64,000 bases of DNA from contig NW_026947486.1 of NCBI RefSeq assembly GCF_034190915.1, forward strand, positions 77,170,044-77,234,043, given 5' to 3'. Within the stretch, counting starts at the first letter, position 1. Each line of letters starts with the position of its first letter. The notes beneath the pieces were generated by a model that saw only the letters and a list, made by a program, of their open reading frames with translations, was not told where the DNA came from and searched no databases. The position numbers were made by a program, and so were the translations under genes. Below, piece after piece: positions 12,215-23,262 of the stretch. The DNA comes from Cavia porcellus (taxonomy: Eukaryota > Chordata > Mammalia > Rodentia > Caviidae).

Positions 12215-13215
12215 AAATGCAATCTCAAAATTCCAGTCCAACCCAAGCAAGCTTAGGAGACAGGGAAACAGAAGAAAATATAAGCCATACACCTGAAATT
12301 GCTGAAATGATAACAACTGAGGTAAGAAACAACTCCAGGAAGGTATAAAAGAATGCAGACCAGAAATAATCTCCCAGGTAAAAGAAGAAATGATAAATGT
12401 AATGAAAGAAATGCTAAACACATCTAAAGAAGACATAGTTAAAAATTAGAGGAACAATGCAAAAGGATGGAAACTCTGAATGAAAAATATAAGAAAAAAA
12501 TGCATGAAGCAGTTTGAAAGAGATATACTGCAAATCAAAAATTCCATCAAAAGTTGGCAAAACTGCATCAATGCAAGTATAGATAGTATTTCAGACCTCA
12601 AAGACAAGATTGCAGCTAGTGAACAGGAAAAGAATGATCTTTTAAAAATAACAAGGAATCAGAAAATAACAATTCCACAGCTGCAAGATGATGCAAAGAA
12701 AAACAACATAAGGTTGATAGGGATAAATGAAAAAGCAGGAGACAACACATGATATCAACAAACTATTTAAAGAAGTAACAGCTGAAAATTTACCAAACAT
12801 GAGAATAAAACTAGCATCCAGATCTATGAGGCATATAAAACTTCAAATAACCATAACCAAAAAAATAAACTACACACAGACATATAATAATCTATATCAC
12901 AGAAATCCAACATAAGAACAGAATATTAAAAGATGCTAGAGAAAAAAAAGACAGACCTTGTATAAAGGAAACCCTATCAGAATTACAGCAGACTTCTCAG
13001 TGCAAACAATGAATTCAAGAAGATCATGGACTGAAGTACTTCAGATCTTACAGGAAAATAACTTCCAACCCAGACTGATGTACCCTGAAAGCTGTCTTTC
13101 AGAATGGATGGAGAAATAAGATACTTCCATGACAAAGAAAAGCTGAAGAACTTCATGACCACCAAACCAAACCTGCAAAGAATACTGAAAGACATTCTAG
13201 ACAGCCATAGGAAAG
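12215..13215 (+). pseudogene. L1 A ORF1 remnant (nucleic-acid-binding chaperone)
   Basis: ORF1p is the L1 RNA-binding trimer that coats L1 RNA. Pieces in several frames give the expected order. A variable N-terminus is followed by a coiled coil at about 12480-12700 (ESWQNC-like 'SIKSWQNCINASI', then 'SDLKDKIAASEQEKNDLL' and 'ITRNQKITIPQLQDD'). The RRM-like part (NIRLIGINEK) and the C-terminal domain up to 'DIPDS'-like sequence at about 13200 come next. Frameshifts near 12300, 12750 and 12900, plus stops, disable it. Confidence 0.8.
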
Positions 13216-13309
13216 ACCACTAATCAAGGAAAACAATAAAACAGAGTGCAACGGTAAAGAATAAACAGCAGAAAGATAACAAGTCAAAAATAAACCAATA
13301 TATACCAGT

Positions 13310-14020
13310 TATAACCATTAATGTAAATGACCACAATTCACCAATTGAAAGAAACACACTGGCAGAATGGATCAAGAAACAACACCCAACCCTATGCTAT
13401 ACACAGGAAGGCCATCTAACCCAAAAGGAAACCCACAGACTGAAAGTCAAAGGATGGGAAACAATACTCCATGCAACAAGAACCCAAAAAGCAGGGACAG
13501 CTGTTATTTTTGCAGACAATGTTAACTGCAAACCAAGAATGATCTGAAGAGATAGAGCAGTTCACTACATACTAGTGAGGGGAAAACGTCAAGAGGAAGA
13601 GATAACAATTTTAAATATATATGCATCAAATTCCAGAGCACCCAGGTATATAAAACAAATATTAATACAAATGAAAAATCATATAAGCAATAAAACAATT
13701 ATAACAGGAGACCTTAGCATGCCATTGACACAAAGGAACAGATCAACTATACAGAAAATCAGCAAAGAAATAACAGAACTGAATTACATATGTGAACAAA
13801 TGGACTTGGTGGATGTATACAGTGTGTTCTACCCAACAACATCAGAATATACATTTTTATGAGCAGCACATAGAATATTTTCTAAAATAGACCATTTGCT
13901 AGCCAACAGAACATGCTTAAGTAAATACAAAAGAACTGAAAATATGCTATGCATGTTATCGGAGCATAGCACAATGAAACCAGAAATTAATGACAAAAGA
14001 AATTGCAAAAACCCCACAAA
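13310..14020 (+). pseudogene. L1 A ORF2, segment 1 (endonuclease domain)
   Basis: ORF2 is the L1 endonuclease/reverse transcriptase that nicks target DNA and copies RNA. This segment covers most of the APE-type endonuclease: GDLSMPLT (GDFN position, altered) near 13710, 'MDLVDVYSVFYPTTSEYTF' at 13800-13860 and the S(D/E)H motif as 'LSEHSTMKPEI' at 13955-13990. The text stops at CCCCACAAA, where L1 B is inserted, and continues at 18851 with 'TWKLNN'. Confidence 0.85.
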
Positions 14021-14130
14021 TGCAAGTCCTTCCAACCCTGGGTTTGTGCACTGCCCTTGGACCTTGGCCTGCACCTCTGCTCACTTCCTGAGTGACTCCC
14101 TCCTACAATTGGGAGTGCCACACTGCCCTG
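14021..14130 (+). other. Non-canonical GC-rich 5' end of L1 B
   Basis: About 105 bases rich in CCTTGG/CCCTGG words precede ORF1 C-terminal sequence (aaggaaagcccgttagaatc at ~14131) with no ORF1 N-terminus. It does not match the L1 A ORF1 region or, by eye, any 5' UTR monomer in this window. It may be a spliced or alternative L1 5' UTR, or a template-switched cellular RNA. Confidence 0.5.
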
Positions 14131-16114
14131 GGACCTATCAAGGAAAGCCCGTTAGAATCACAGAAGACTTTTCAGCACAAACCCTCAATTCAAGACAAGC
14201 TTGGAGTGAGGTATTTCAGTCCTAAAAGAAAAAAACTTTCAACCGAGACTGATGTACCCAGAAAAACTTCATTCATATTTATTGGAGAAACAAGATACCA
14301 CCATGACAAAGAACAACTGAAGAAATTCATGTCTACTAAACCAACCCTAGAAAGAATATTGCAAGACATCCCAGATAAGGATAAAAATGACCACAATCTC
14401 CAGAATGACAACAGAAAGAAACCACCAGGTAGGACAAGCAATTAAGCAAGAAGAAAAAGCAGAAAGCAAACAACTGGAGCATACCATGGTAAAGCCAAGT
14501 CAGTACATATCAGTTATATTCATAAATGTAAATGGCCTCAATTGAACTACCAAAAGAAATAGGTGGACAGAATGGATGAAGAAACATGATACCACCATAT
14601 GCTGTATATGAGAAATACATCTGATCTAAAAGGAAACCCATACATTAAAAGTCAAAGGATAGAAAATAATACTCCATGCAACAGGAACCTAGATAAAAGC
14701 AGGAATGTCTATTCCATTTGCAGACAATGTGAACTTCAAATCTAAAATGATTAAAAGAGATAAAGAAGATCACTAAATACTCATTAGTGGAAAAGTTGAA
14801 AAGGAATAACTAGCAATCATAAATGTGTATGCACCAAATATAAGACCACTCAACTATATAAGACAAATACTAATGGACATGAAAAACCAAATCCACAAGA
14901 ACACAATTATAACAGGGACCTTAACACACCATTGCCACTAAAAGATAGATCAAATAGACAAAAAGTCAGCACAGAAATAATAGAACTGAATCATATCTGT
15001 GAGCAACTGGACTTAGTAGATGATTACAGAGTGTTCCACCAAACCACATCAGAATACACATTCTTCTCAGCTATGCATGGGAAATTCTCCGAATTAGACC
15101 ATATATCATCCCATAAGACATTCTTAAGTAAATGCAAAGGTATCAAAATTATCTCACATGTAAAACTGGTAATAGTGTAAAGAAATTGGAAATTAATGGC
15201 AAAAGAAATTATAAAACCTGCATAAACACATGGAAATTAAGTAACAATCTTCTGAACAACCAATGGGCTATGGATGAATTAAAGAAGAACTAAAGCAATA
15301 TGTACAATTCAATGAAGATTTAAAAACAATGTACTGAAATCTATGGGATGCAATGAAAGTGGTCTTAAGAGGGAAATACATAGCAATAAATTGTCATGTC
15401 AAGAAAACAGAATGAGCACAGATAAACAACATAATGCTTCATTTCACACTACTAGAAAAAGAAGAGTAAGTTAAACCCAAGGCACATAGGAGAGAAGAAA
15501 TTGTAAAGTTTAGAGCAGAAATCAATGCAAAAAAACCAAAGAATTAATGTATCAAATAACTGGTTTTCTGAGAGAATAAACAAAATTGATGAATCTCTAG
15601 CAATTTTATCAAGAAAAAGGAAAAAAAAACAAACTCCACGCAATAAGGACAAAAAGGAGGGAAATTACTACACATACAATGTAAATTCAAAAAAATCATG
15701 AATACGTTCTTTGAAAATCTCTACTGACATAGAGTGGAATCCACAGAGGAAATGGACAGAGTTCTAGAAACCTAGGAACTACCAAAGGTCAACCAAGAAG
15801 ATATAGCAGTTTTGAATAAACCAATATCAGCTATTGAAACTGATAATGTAATTAAAAACTTACCAACAAAGAAAAGCCCAGGTCCTTATGGATTCACAGC
15901 AGAATTCTACAAAAAAAAATGTAGAGATTTGGTGCCAATATTCCTCAAACTCTTTAATGAAATTGAAAATGGATCAATCATCCATAAATCATTCCTGGAG
16001 GCAAATATTACTCTCATACCAAAACCAGAAAAAGAACTAATCAAAAAGGAGAACTATAGGCTAATCTCACTAATGAACACTCATGCAAATATTCTTAAAA
16101 AAATACTGGCAAAT

Positions 16115-16304
16115 CGAGCTGGGTGTGGTAGCTGACACCTGTAATCCCAGTACTCGGGAGGCTGAGGTGGGAGTATCGTTGCGAGTTTGAGACCAGCCTG
16201 GGCTACAAAGTGGGCTCTAGGCCAGCCTCAACTGCATAGCGAGACTCCATCTCAAAAAAGCCAAAAAAAAAAAAAAAAAAAAAAACCCAAACAAACAAAA
16301 AAAC
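16115..16304 (+). mobile_element. B1 SINE inside L1 B ORF2
   Basis: It carries gctgggtgtggtagc, 'cctgtaatcccag', 'gaggctgaggtggga', the duplicated 'gcctgggctac/ggccagcctcaactgc' region typical of B1, and 'gagactccatctcaaaaaa' followed by a long A-rich tail. The duplication CTGGCAAAT lies at 16106-16114 and 16305-16313. The host reading (ILANR / LAN) confirms the insertion point. Confidence 0.92.
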
Positions 16305-18850
16305 CTGGCAAATACAATGCAACAAATCATCAAGAACATCATACATCATGACGAAGTGGAATTCATTCCAGGAATGCAGAGATGGTTTAACACACGCAAA
16401 TCATCAAATATAGTACACCACATCAACAGATCCAAAAACAAAAATCACATGGTCATCTCAATAAATGTAAAAAAACCTTTCAATAAAATACAACACTTGT
16501 TCACTATAAAACCCTTTAGAAACTTGGAATACATGGTGTCTAAATCAATCTCATAAAGGCCATCTATGACAAACCAACAGCCAACATTATACTGAATGGA
16601 CAAAAACTGAAAGGTTTCACTTTAAAATATGGAACAAGACAAATATGTCTACTATCACCACTCCTTTTCAATATAGTTCTGGAAACAATAGCCAGCGCAA
16701 TCAGACAAGAGAGAGAAATAAAAGGGATAAAGATAGAAAAGGAGGAAGCTAAATTATCACTATTTTCACATGACATGATAAACTGTATAAAAAAACCCAA
16801 AAACTCCATTAAAAGACTACTAGAGCTAATAACAAATTCAGTGGTGTAGCTGGATACAAAGTCAAAACTCAAAAATGAATAAAATTCCTGTGCACAAACA
16901 ATTAATCACTGAGAGAGATATTATGGAAGTGTCAGCCTTCACAATAGGATCTAAAACAATGAAATAGTTAGGAATCAACCTAACTAAGAATGTGAAAGAC
17001 CTATATGCTGAAGATTATGCTACACTAAAAAAGGAGATTGAAGATGATGTTAGAAAATGGAAGGATATGACTTGCTCTTGGCTAAGAAGAACAACATTGT
17101 GAAAATGACCACACTCCCATAACTGTTATACTGATTTAATGCAATCCCAAACAAAATACAATTAACATACCTCACTGATTTAGAAAAAACACTCCTAAAA
17201 TTCATTTGGAAAAGAAGAATCATAGAATAGTAAACGCAATTCTTAGCAACAAAGGCAAGGCAGTAGGTATCTCAATTCCTGACTTGAAACTATACTACAA
17301 AGTCACAGTGGTAAAATCAGCATGGTACTTGCAAAGGAATAGACCTGAGGATCAATGGAATTGATTAGAAGATGCAAGCAGAACTACAAAGACACCCAGC
17401 CACCTGATATTTGACAAAGGGGCTAAACATACACACTGGAAGAAAAATAGCCTCTTTAATAAGAGAGGAAATATTGTTGGAAATATTGGCTCTCCACATG
17501 CCAAAGACTGAACTAGATCCATTCTTATCATCATGCACAAAACTGGTCTAAATGGATCAAAAAACTGAACATTAAAATAGAAATACTAAATGTACTGGAA
17601 AACAAATTAGGCAGAAGTTTTGGAGACATGGGGGTAGACAGAGAATTCATGAACAAAATGCAAACTGCATGGGAAACACTTCAAAGAATCAACAACTGGA
17701 ATCTCATTTTATTGAAGTTTCTGCATGCTAAAAGAGATCACCAACAAAATGAAAAGAAAACCCACAAAATGCAAAAGAATTTTAGCCAGCAACCCCTCAG
17801 ACAAAGGACTTATATCCAGAACATATAAAGAATTGAAAAATAGCAAGCCTCCCAAATTCAAAGACCGTCTCGAAAAATGGGCATTGAGATGAATACAAAG
17901 TTCTCAAATGAAGCTATTCAAATGGCCAATAAATACATGAAGAAATATTCATCATCACTGCTCATTCAAGAAATGAAAACTATAACACCACTCAGATTTC
18001 ATCTCACTTTGTAAAGAATAGCTGCCATTAAGAAATCAAATGATAAGAAACGTTGGTGAGGTGCTGGGGAAAAAGGAACACTGCTACACTGTTGGTGTGA
18101 ATGTAGACTGGTGCAACCACTATGGAAATCAGTATGGAGATTTCTCAGAATACTAGGAATACTCTCTATTCAATACTCAGAATACTCTCTATTCAATCCA
18201 GCTATTCCCCTCCTGGATATTTTCCCAGAAAAAGTGAAAAGTGCATATCACAGTGATATATGTGCACCCATGTTCATAGCAGCACGATTTGTAGCAGCTA
18301 AATCTTGGAAACAACCAAGATGCCCATCAACTGCAGAGTGTATCAAAAAGTTGTGGTATCCTTATTCAATGTAATATTACTCAGCTATAAAAAGAACAAT
18401 CTTGAGGCCTTCATAGGTAAATGGAGAAAAGTTGAGACTATCCTCATAAGTGAAATAAATAAGAATCATATTTATAAATATCACATCATGTTTAGTGTAA
18501 AAAGAAATAAGAACTGTAGGAGTAATAAAACCCAATATGTGTAATTGATTTCACGAAAAAGAGAGGGAAGAAAGTGCTCTAAAGGATATAACTACATGTA
18601 TGTTTAAATATTAGTGTAGGATTGATAACCATATTACTAAGTTTTTTTGGATCATTAAGCAGTACTGTTTGCAGTCTCACTGAATGGCCACTTTATATTC
18701 TTTAATTGTGTAATTTGAACAAGTATTTCTAAGCGGACCATATGTAATTCATCAACTAGTGATTTCTTAATGTTTATTGTTTTTGAAATTTTGTATTATT
18801 TCTATGCGTTTTCCTCTTCTTTCTTTGAATAAAATTTTAAAACACACAAA

Positions 18851-19305
18851 CACATGGAAATTGAATAATACACACTTGAGCATTCAGTGAGTAAAAGAGG
18901 AAATTAATGCAGAAATTAAACAATATGCACAAGCAAATGCAAATGCAAATACATCATACCAGAACCTGTGGGATGCAATGAAAACAGTACTCAGAGGAAA
19001 ATTTACTGCAATGAATTCCCACATCAGGAAAACAGAATGAACACAAATAAGCAACCTGATGCTACACTTCAAACATCTAGAAAAAGAAGAGAAAGTCAAG
19101 CCCAATGCCAAAAGTAGGGAGGAAATAATAATGGTCAGAGCAGAAATCAATGCAATAGAGACTAGGAAAACAATCCAAAGAATCAATGAATCAAAGATTT
19201 GGTTCTTTGCAAGAGTACACAAAATTGGCAAGCCACTAGCCAAACTTATTTTTAAAAGGAAAAAAAAAACCACTAAAATTCATGCAATAAAAAATGAAAA
19301 ATGTG
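18851..19305 (+). pseudogene. L1 A ORF2, segment 2 (linker between endonuclease and RT)
   Basis: It resumes with 'TWKLNNT' and covers 'YQNLWDAMKTVLRGKFTAMNSHIRKTE' (about 18957-19040, one stop after it) and 'KHLEKEEKVKPNAKSREEI' to 'IRAEINAIETRKTIQRINESK' at 19065-19200. At 19289-19305 lies the target sequence of the CSNK1A1 retrocopy; the text continues at 23246. Confidence 0.85.
19289..19305. repeat. Target-site duplication, left copy
   Basis: AAAAAATGAAAAATGTG here is repeated perfectly at 23246-23262 and flanks the CSNK1A1 retrocopy. The A-rich start fits the L1 endonuclease preference. Confidence 0.93.
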
Positions 19306-19688
19306 GTGCGGCGACAGAGTGACACTCGGAGCATAGGCCGCCAGTCTCACGGGACTGGTTCGGCCCTCTCTCACTGCAGACCCTTCGGAGCTAGAGCTCC
19401 CGATCCCATTCCCAGAGTGCCCTGCGCTCTGAAGAAGCGACTCCAAGGGACTGGGGGCATTTTGTGTTGGTTGGAGCGGAGTAACAAGATGGCGGCGTCA
19501 GCGGAGTGACAGGGGTCTCCCCGGGCTGGAGTCGGCGGCAGTGGTGGCAGCGATATCCCCGCGCTAACTCACCGCGCCCTTATTCTAGCCCGCGACGCTG
19601 CAGTGAAAGTGAGGCAGCGGCAGCCGCCCGGAAACAAGTAGCTTAACCTAAGTAACGGCAAGAAACGCCTCACAAACTGCGGCCTGGC

Positions 19689-19720
<32 letters not shown>

Positions 19721-19890
19721 ACTGAGTAACGGCGATCGGGTTTCCCCCGCCAGTTCTTAGCCCTGTAACGCCGGGAAAGGCCTCCGTTTTCCCGTTCCTG
19801 CGCCCTCCGTGCTCAGCAGACGAGCCCCAGGGGCTTCCGTCCTCCCTTAGGAGTCAGGGCTCGGCCCGGGCTCCGGCTTCGTCTCCCAGG

Positions 19891-20788
19891 ATGGCGAGCA
19901 GCAGCGGTTCCAAGGCCGAGTTCATTGTCGGAGGGAAATACAAACTGGTGCGGAAGATCGGGTCTGGCTCCTTCGGGGATATTTACCTGGCGGTTAACAT
20001 CACCAACGGCGAGGTGGTATGGCCAGGAAAAAGACTATAATGTGCTAGTCATGGATCTTCTGGGACCCAGCCTTGAAGACCTCTTTAATTTCTGTTCAAG
20101 AAGGTTCACAATGGAAACTGTATTTACGTTAGCTGATCAGATGATCAGTAGAATTGAATATGTGCATACAAAGAATTTTATACACAGAGACATTAAGCCA
20201 GATAACTTCTTAATGGGTATTGGGCGTCACTGTAATAAGTTATTCCTTATTGATTTTGGTTTGGCCAAAAAGTACAGAGACAACAGGACAAGGCAACACA
20301 TACCATACAGAGAAGATAAAAACCTCACTGGCACTGCCCGATACGCTAGCATCAATGCACGTCTTGGTATTGAGCAGAGTCGTCGAGATGACATGGAATC
20401 ATTAGGATATGTTTTGATGTATTTTAATAGAACCAGCCTGCCATGGCAAGGACTCAAGGCTGCAGCAACAACAACAACAACAACAACAAAAAAAAAAAAC
20501 ACAAAAATATGAAAAGATTAGTGAAAAGAAGATGTCCACTCCTGTTGAAGTTTTATGTAAGGGATTTCCTGCAGAATTTGCTATGTACTTAAACTGTTGC
20601 CGTGGGCTGCGCTTTGAGGAAGCCCCGGATTACATGTACCTGAGGCAGCTATTTCGCATCCTTTTCAGGACTTTGAACCACCATATGACTACACGTTTGA
20701 TTTGACAATGTTAAAGCAGAAAGCAGCACAGCAAGCAGCCTCTTCCAGTGGGCAGGGTCAGCAGGCCCAAACCCCCACAGGCTTCTAA
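19891..20788 (+). pseudogene. CSNK1A1P: CSNK1A1 coding remnant, three frames
   Basis: The start ATG at 19891 gives [17 protein letters not shown].. with the glycine loop GSGSFGD. At 20014-20017 (GTGG) a net 107-bp deletion removes about residues 42-77 (by comparison with the family), including the VAVK lysine, and shifts frame. The second frame keeps [19 protein letters not shown] and the CK1 signature [10 protein letters not shown]. An (ACA)n expansion at 20465-20490 causes another shift, and a 1-base loss near 20699 breaks the C-terminus before [12 protein letters not shown]. The sequence passes directly from CNK to LFLIDFG and ends at PTGF, so the parent transcript lacked both the known 28-residue L insert and the C-terminal S insert. 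Likely missense changes include H to R in SINAHLG and Y to C in LNYCRG. Confidence 0.95.
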
Positions 20789-23226
20789 GCATGAATTGAA
20801 GAACCAAAGAAGCAGACCAGATGATCGGAGCAGCATTTGTTTCTCCCCAAATCTAGAAATTTTAGTTCATATATACACTAGCAAGTGGTTGTGGACAACC
20901 GTTTACTTGGTGTAAAGAACTTAATTTCAGTATAAACTGCCTCTGGGCAGTGTCGCTGAAGCTTTGTCTGGAGTTGTAGCCGCTGTAATTGTGAATATTA
21001 ACTGAGATAGTGAAACATGGTGTCCGGTTTTTTATTGCATTTTTTTCAAGTGGAAAAATTAACTAAATGGTTGAGGCAGACACACGCACACAAATTGGTG
21101 GTGAAATTGTGCATATGCCAATTTTTTGTTAAAACTTTTTATTTTGAAATATCCTGCTTTGAGATCTCATTTCAGAAGAATGGCATGAACAGTCTTCAGC
21201 CACAGTTGTGATGGTTGTAAATGCTCACACTTGTGCATTCTTAGGGTTTTTCAATCCCTGGGGTTTGCAAGTTGTTCACTTAAAACATTCTTTAAATGGT
21301 TGGCTTGTTTGCAAGCTAGCTGATACGGTAGCAACCAAAGATTCCAGTGTTTGAGCATATGAAATACTGCCTGCTTACTTGTGCTAGAAATAACAGCATC
21401 TAAAGCGAAGACTTATGAAAAATTTAATGACTACTAGATTATCCTTAGGACTCTGCATTAACTCTATAATGTTCTTGGTATTAAAAAACCCATATTTGTC
21501 ACAGAAGTTTAGTTAACATCTTACAACTGAACATGTATGTATGTTGCTTAGATATGTAATCACTGTAAACATCTATATGATCTGGGATTTTGTTTTTATT
21601 TGAAATGGGAGCTTTTTTGTTTACAAGTTCATTAAAAACTTAAAACTTTCTGTAAGGAAATGAGATTTTTAAGAAAAACAAACAAAATGCCTTGCTGACT
21701 CAATGAAATAAAAATCTCCCCAATTTTTTGATAGACTACTTCAGCCATTTGTTGTTACATGACACTCCTTTACAAGTTATTTAAAGAGTTAGTGTTAAAA
21801 ATTCTTTTTTAAAAAGTTTTTTCCCCTTTTGCTCTGAAAGAAAAAGGCATTCTTTTCTTTCTTTCTTTCTTTTCTTCCTTTCTTTTTTTTATGACCTGCA
21901 GGCACAGTACTAATCTTGCCTCTGCCAGAACTTGTTGTAATTCTTGCTGCCACTGACTTAACAGCTGGGCTGATTTTGAATAAGGATGAAAGCATTAAAG
22001 GGTTTGACTCCAAAATGTTTTTCTATAAAATACTTGTGAAATGGCTATAAGCACTTGACTCCTCCGAGTGTCTTGCTGTGTGAAGTTCAAGTGATTCTTT
22101 ATCCTCTACCCCCACCCGCTTCTGTAAGTTACCTGTGTGTGCCTGTGAGCTTCTCAGTCTTATTTACTCACTCTTTCTCTGACAAAGAGAAAGACTTATC
22201 GATAGTAATTCTTTGTATAGAGTAATTTATTAATTTGTAGCATGTCAGGATAAATTAAAAGAACAATAGTCTGAAAATGCCACCAGGAGCTTATTGTGTA
22301 AATGTAGGTATTTTACTTGTAAAATAACCTTGAAACCAAGTTGACATATTTGGTCAGATTGTATTAAAGTTGATTTGGGGGTTTTTTAAGGATTTTTTTC
22401 CTTTTTTTTTTTATTTTACAACTACTTTAGCAATAATTAATTCCATGTTTGCCACATTCTGTCATTAATGGGTATATTGGTATGATATGGAAGAAATCCG
22501 AGTCTGAACTTTCGGGGTAGGCGGCTTATGTTTTCTTTTCTAACCACTCGTGTCAGTTAAGGTGTTTTTTTCTTGACTAATAAACCCTTTGATACTTTTA
22601 GCCAGAAATCAGTCTCATAAAGCTATTTTTGAGTATAGTTTGTGTAAAATAAAACTGTTTAGCTTTGGTAACAACTTTTCCAAGCTGAACTCCCTCTAGC
22701 AAGATATTTTTCAGTGCTTTTATTTCTGAAATATTTTTGTAACACTTTTTTGTATTTTTGCCATTTGAAAAAGTTGTGGTGTAGTTGGTCTGTAATTAAG
22801 TTGCAGATTTAGACCTGCTGTTAGCTTTGTAAATCAAAATATAGGTGTTTGTGTCCTGGTTATTGTTATTCCATCTGCAGCTGGAGCTGGAATCCCATTG
22901 ATCTTCTAGCTACCATTCATTTTCTGCGCAATTCACAAAAGAGGATTGTGAAATTCAGTGAATGCTGTTACTAATTCTGTAGGGAGATGAATCTCATTTC
23001 ACCAAAATTAAATTATGTTTTTCCTCAAAATGATACAAGTTGAAGACACATCACTCTGAAATTGGAAGACCTCACCACTTAAGGCTCTGCAGTGGCTTGC
23101 TTGGCTGAACTCTAGGTTACTACTCTTTACTTTGTTCACCCATTGAGGGGTGCAGTTTTTCTAAATGTTGGGAGATGGCCCTTCTAACTACTGTTGAATG
23201 TCTGTTTTGGGAAGGTATAAGAAGAA

Positions 23227-23232
23227 AATAAA
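23227..23232 (+). terminator. Retrocopied polyadenylation signal AATAAA
   Basis: AATAAA lies about 12-15 bases before the A run that ends the retrocopy, as expected for the parental CSNK1A1 poly(A) site. Confidence 0.85.
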
Positions 23233-23245
23233 AGATATATATGAA

Positions 23246-23262
23246 AAAAAATGAAAAATGTG
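23246..23262. repeat. Target-site duplication, right copy
   Basis: Perfect repeat of 19289-19305. The L1 A ORF2 reading resumes at once with 'VTVDPVEIQKIINTY'. Confidence 0.93.

Larger units (their letters stand above)
14021..18842 (+). mobile_element. L1 copy B inserted in the ORF2 of L1 A
   Basis: The host phrase breaks at 14020 and resumes at about 18845-18850 (CACAAA on both sides, with weaker match upstream). L1 B starts with ~105 bp of unusual GC-rich sequence, enters ORF1 near its C-terminal domain at about 14131 and has ORF2 at about 14520-18500. Landmarks are the endonuclease piece at 14932-15180, RT '[20 protein letters not shown]' at 15850-15930, catalytic position FSHD at 16763-16774, and a C-terminus with 'NPAIPLLDIFPE' near 18195. 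Its 3' UTR is short (~350 bp), lacks the long modules of L1 A and ends in AATAAAATTTTAAAAC. Multiple stops and frameshifts are present. Confidence 0.85.
19306..23245 (+). pseudogene. CSNK1A1P: Processed pseudogene of casein kinase 1 alpha, full-length mRNA copy
   Basis: An intron-free copy of the whole mRNA: GC-rich 5' UTR (19306-19890), coding remnant (19891-20788), ~2.45-kb 3' UTR with AATAAA at 23227-23232, and a short A run merging with the right target-site duplication. The parent encodes a Ser/Thr kinase that primes beta-catenin and PER proteins for degradation. Hallmarks of L1-mediated retroposition are complete: no introns, poly(A), and a perfect 17-bp duplication inside L1 A ORF2. 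An A run of about 27 bases interrupts the 5' UTR at about 19689-19716. The copy cannot encode a kinase (see the coding remnant). Near-complete sense reading outside the lesions suggests moderate age, younger than L1 A. Confidence 0.97.

Noticed and set aside
19925..20512. Open frame of 195 codons resembling an intact casein kinase
   Set aside because: It starts in the wrong frame, lacks the ATP-binding lysine segment (107-bp deletion) and ends in an (ACA)n expansion. It is part of the processed pseudogene.
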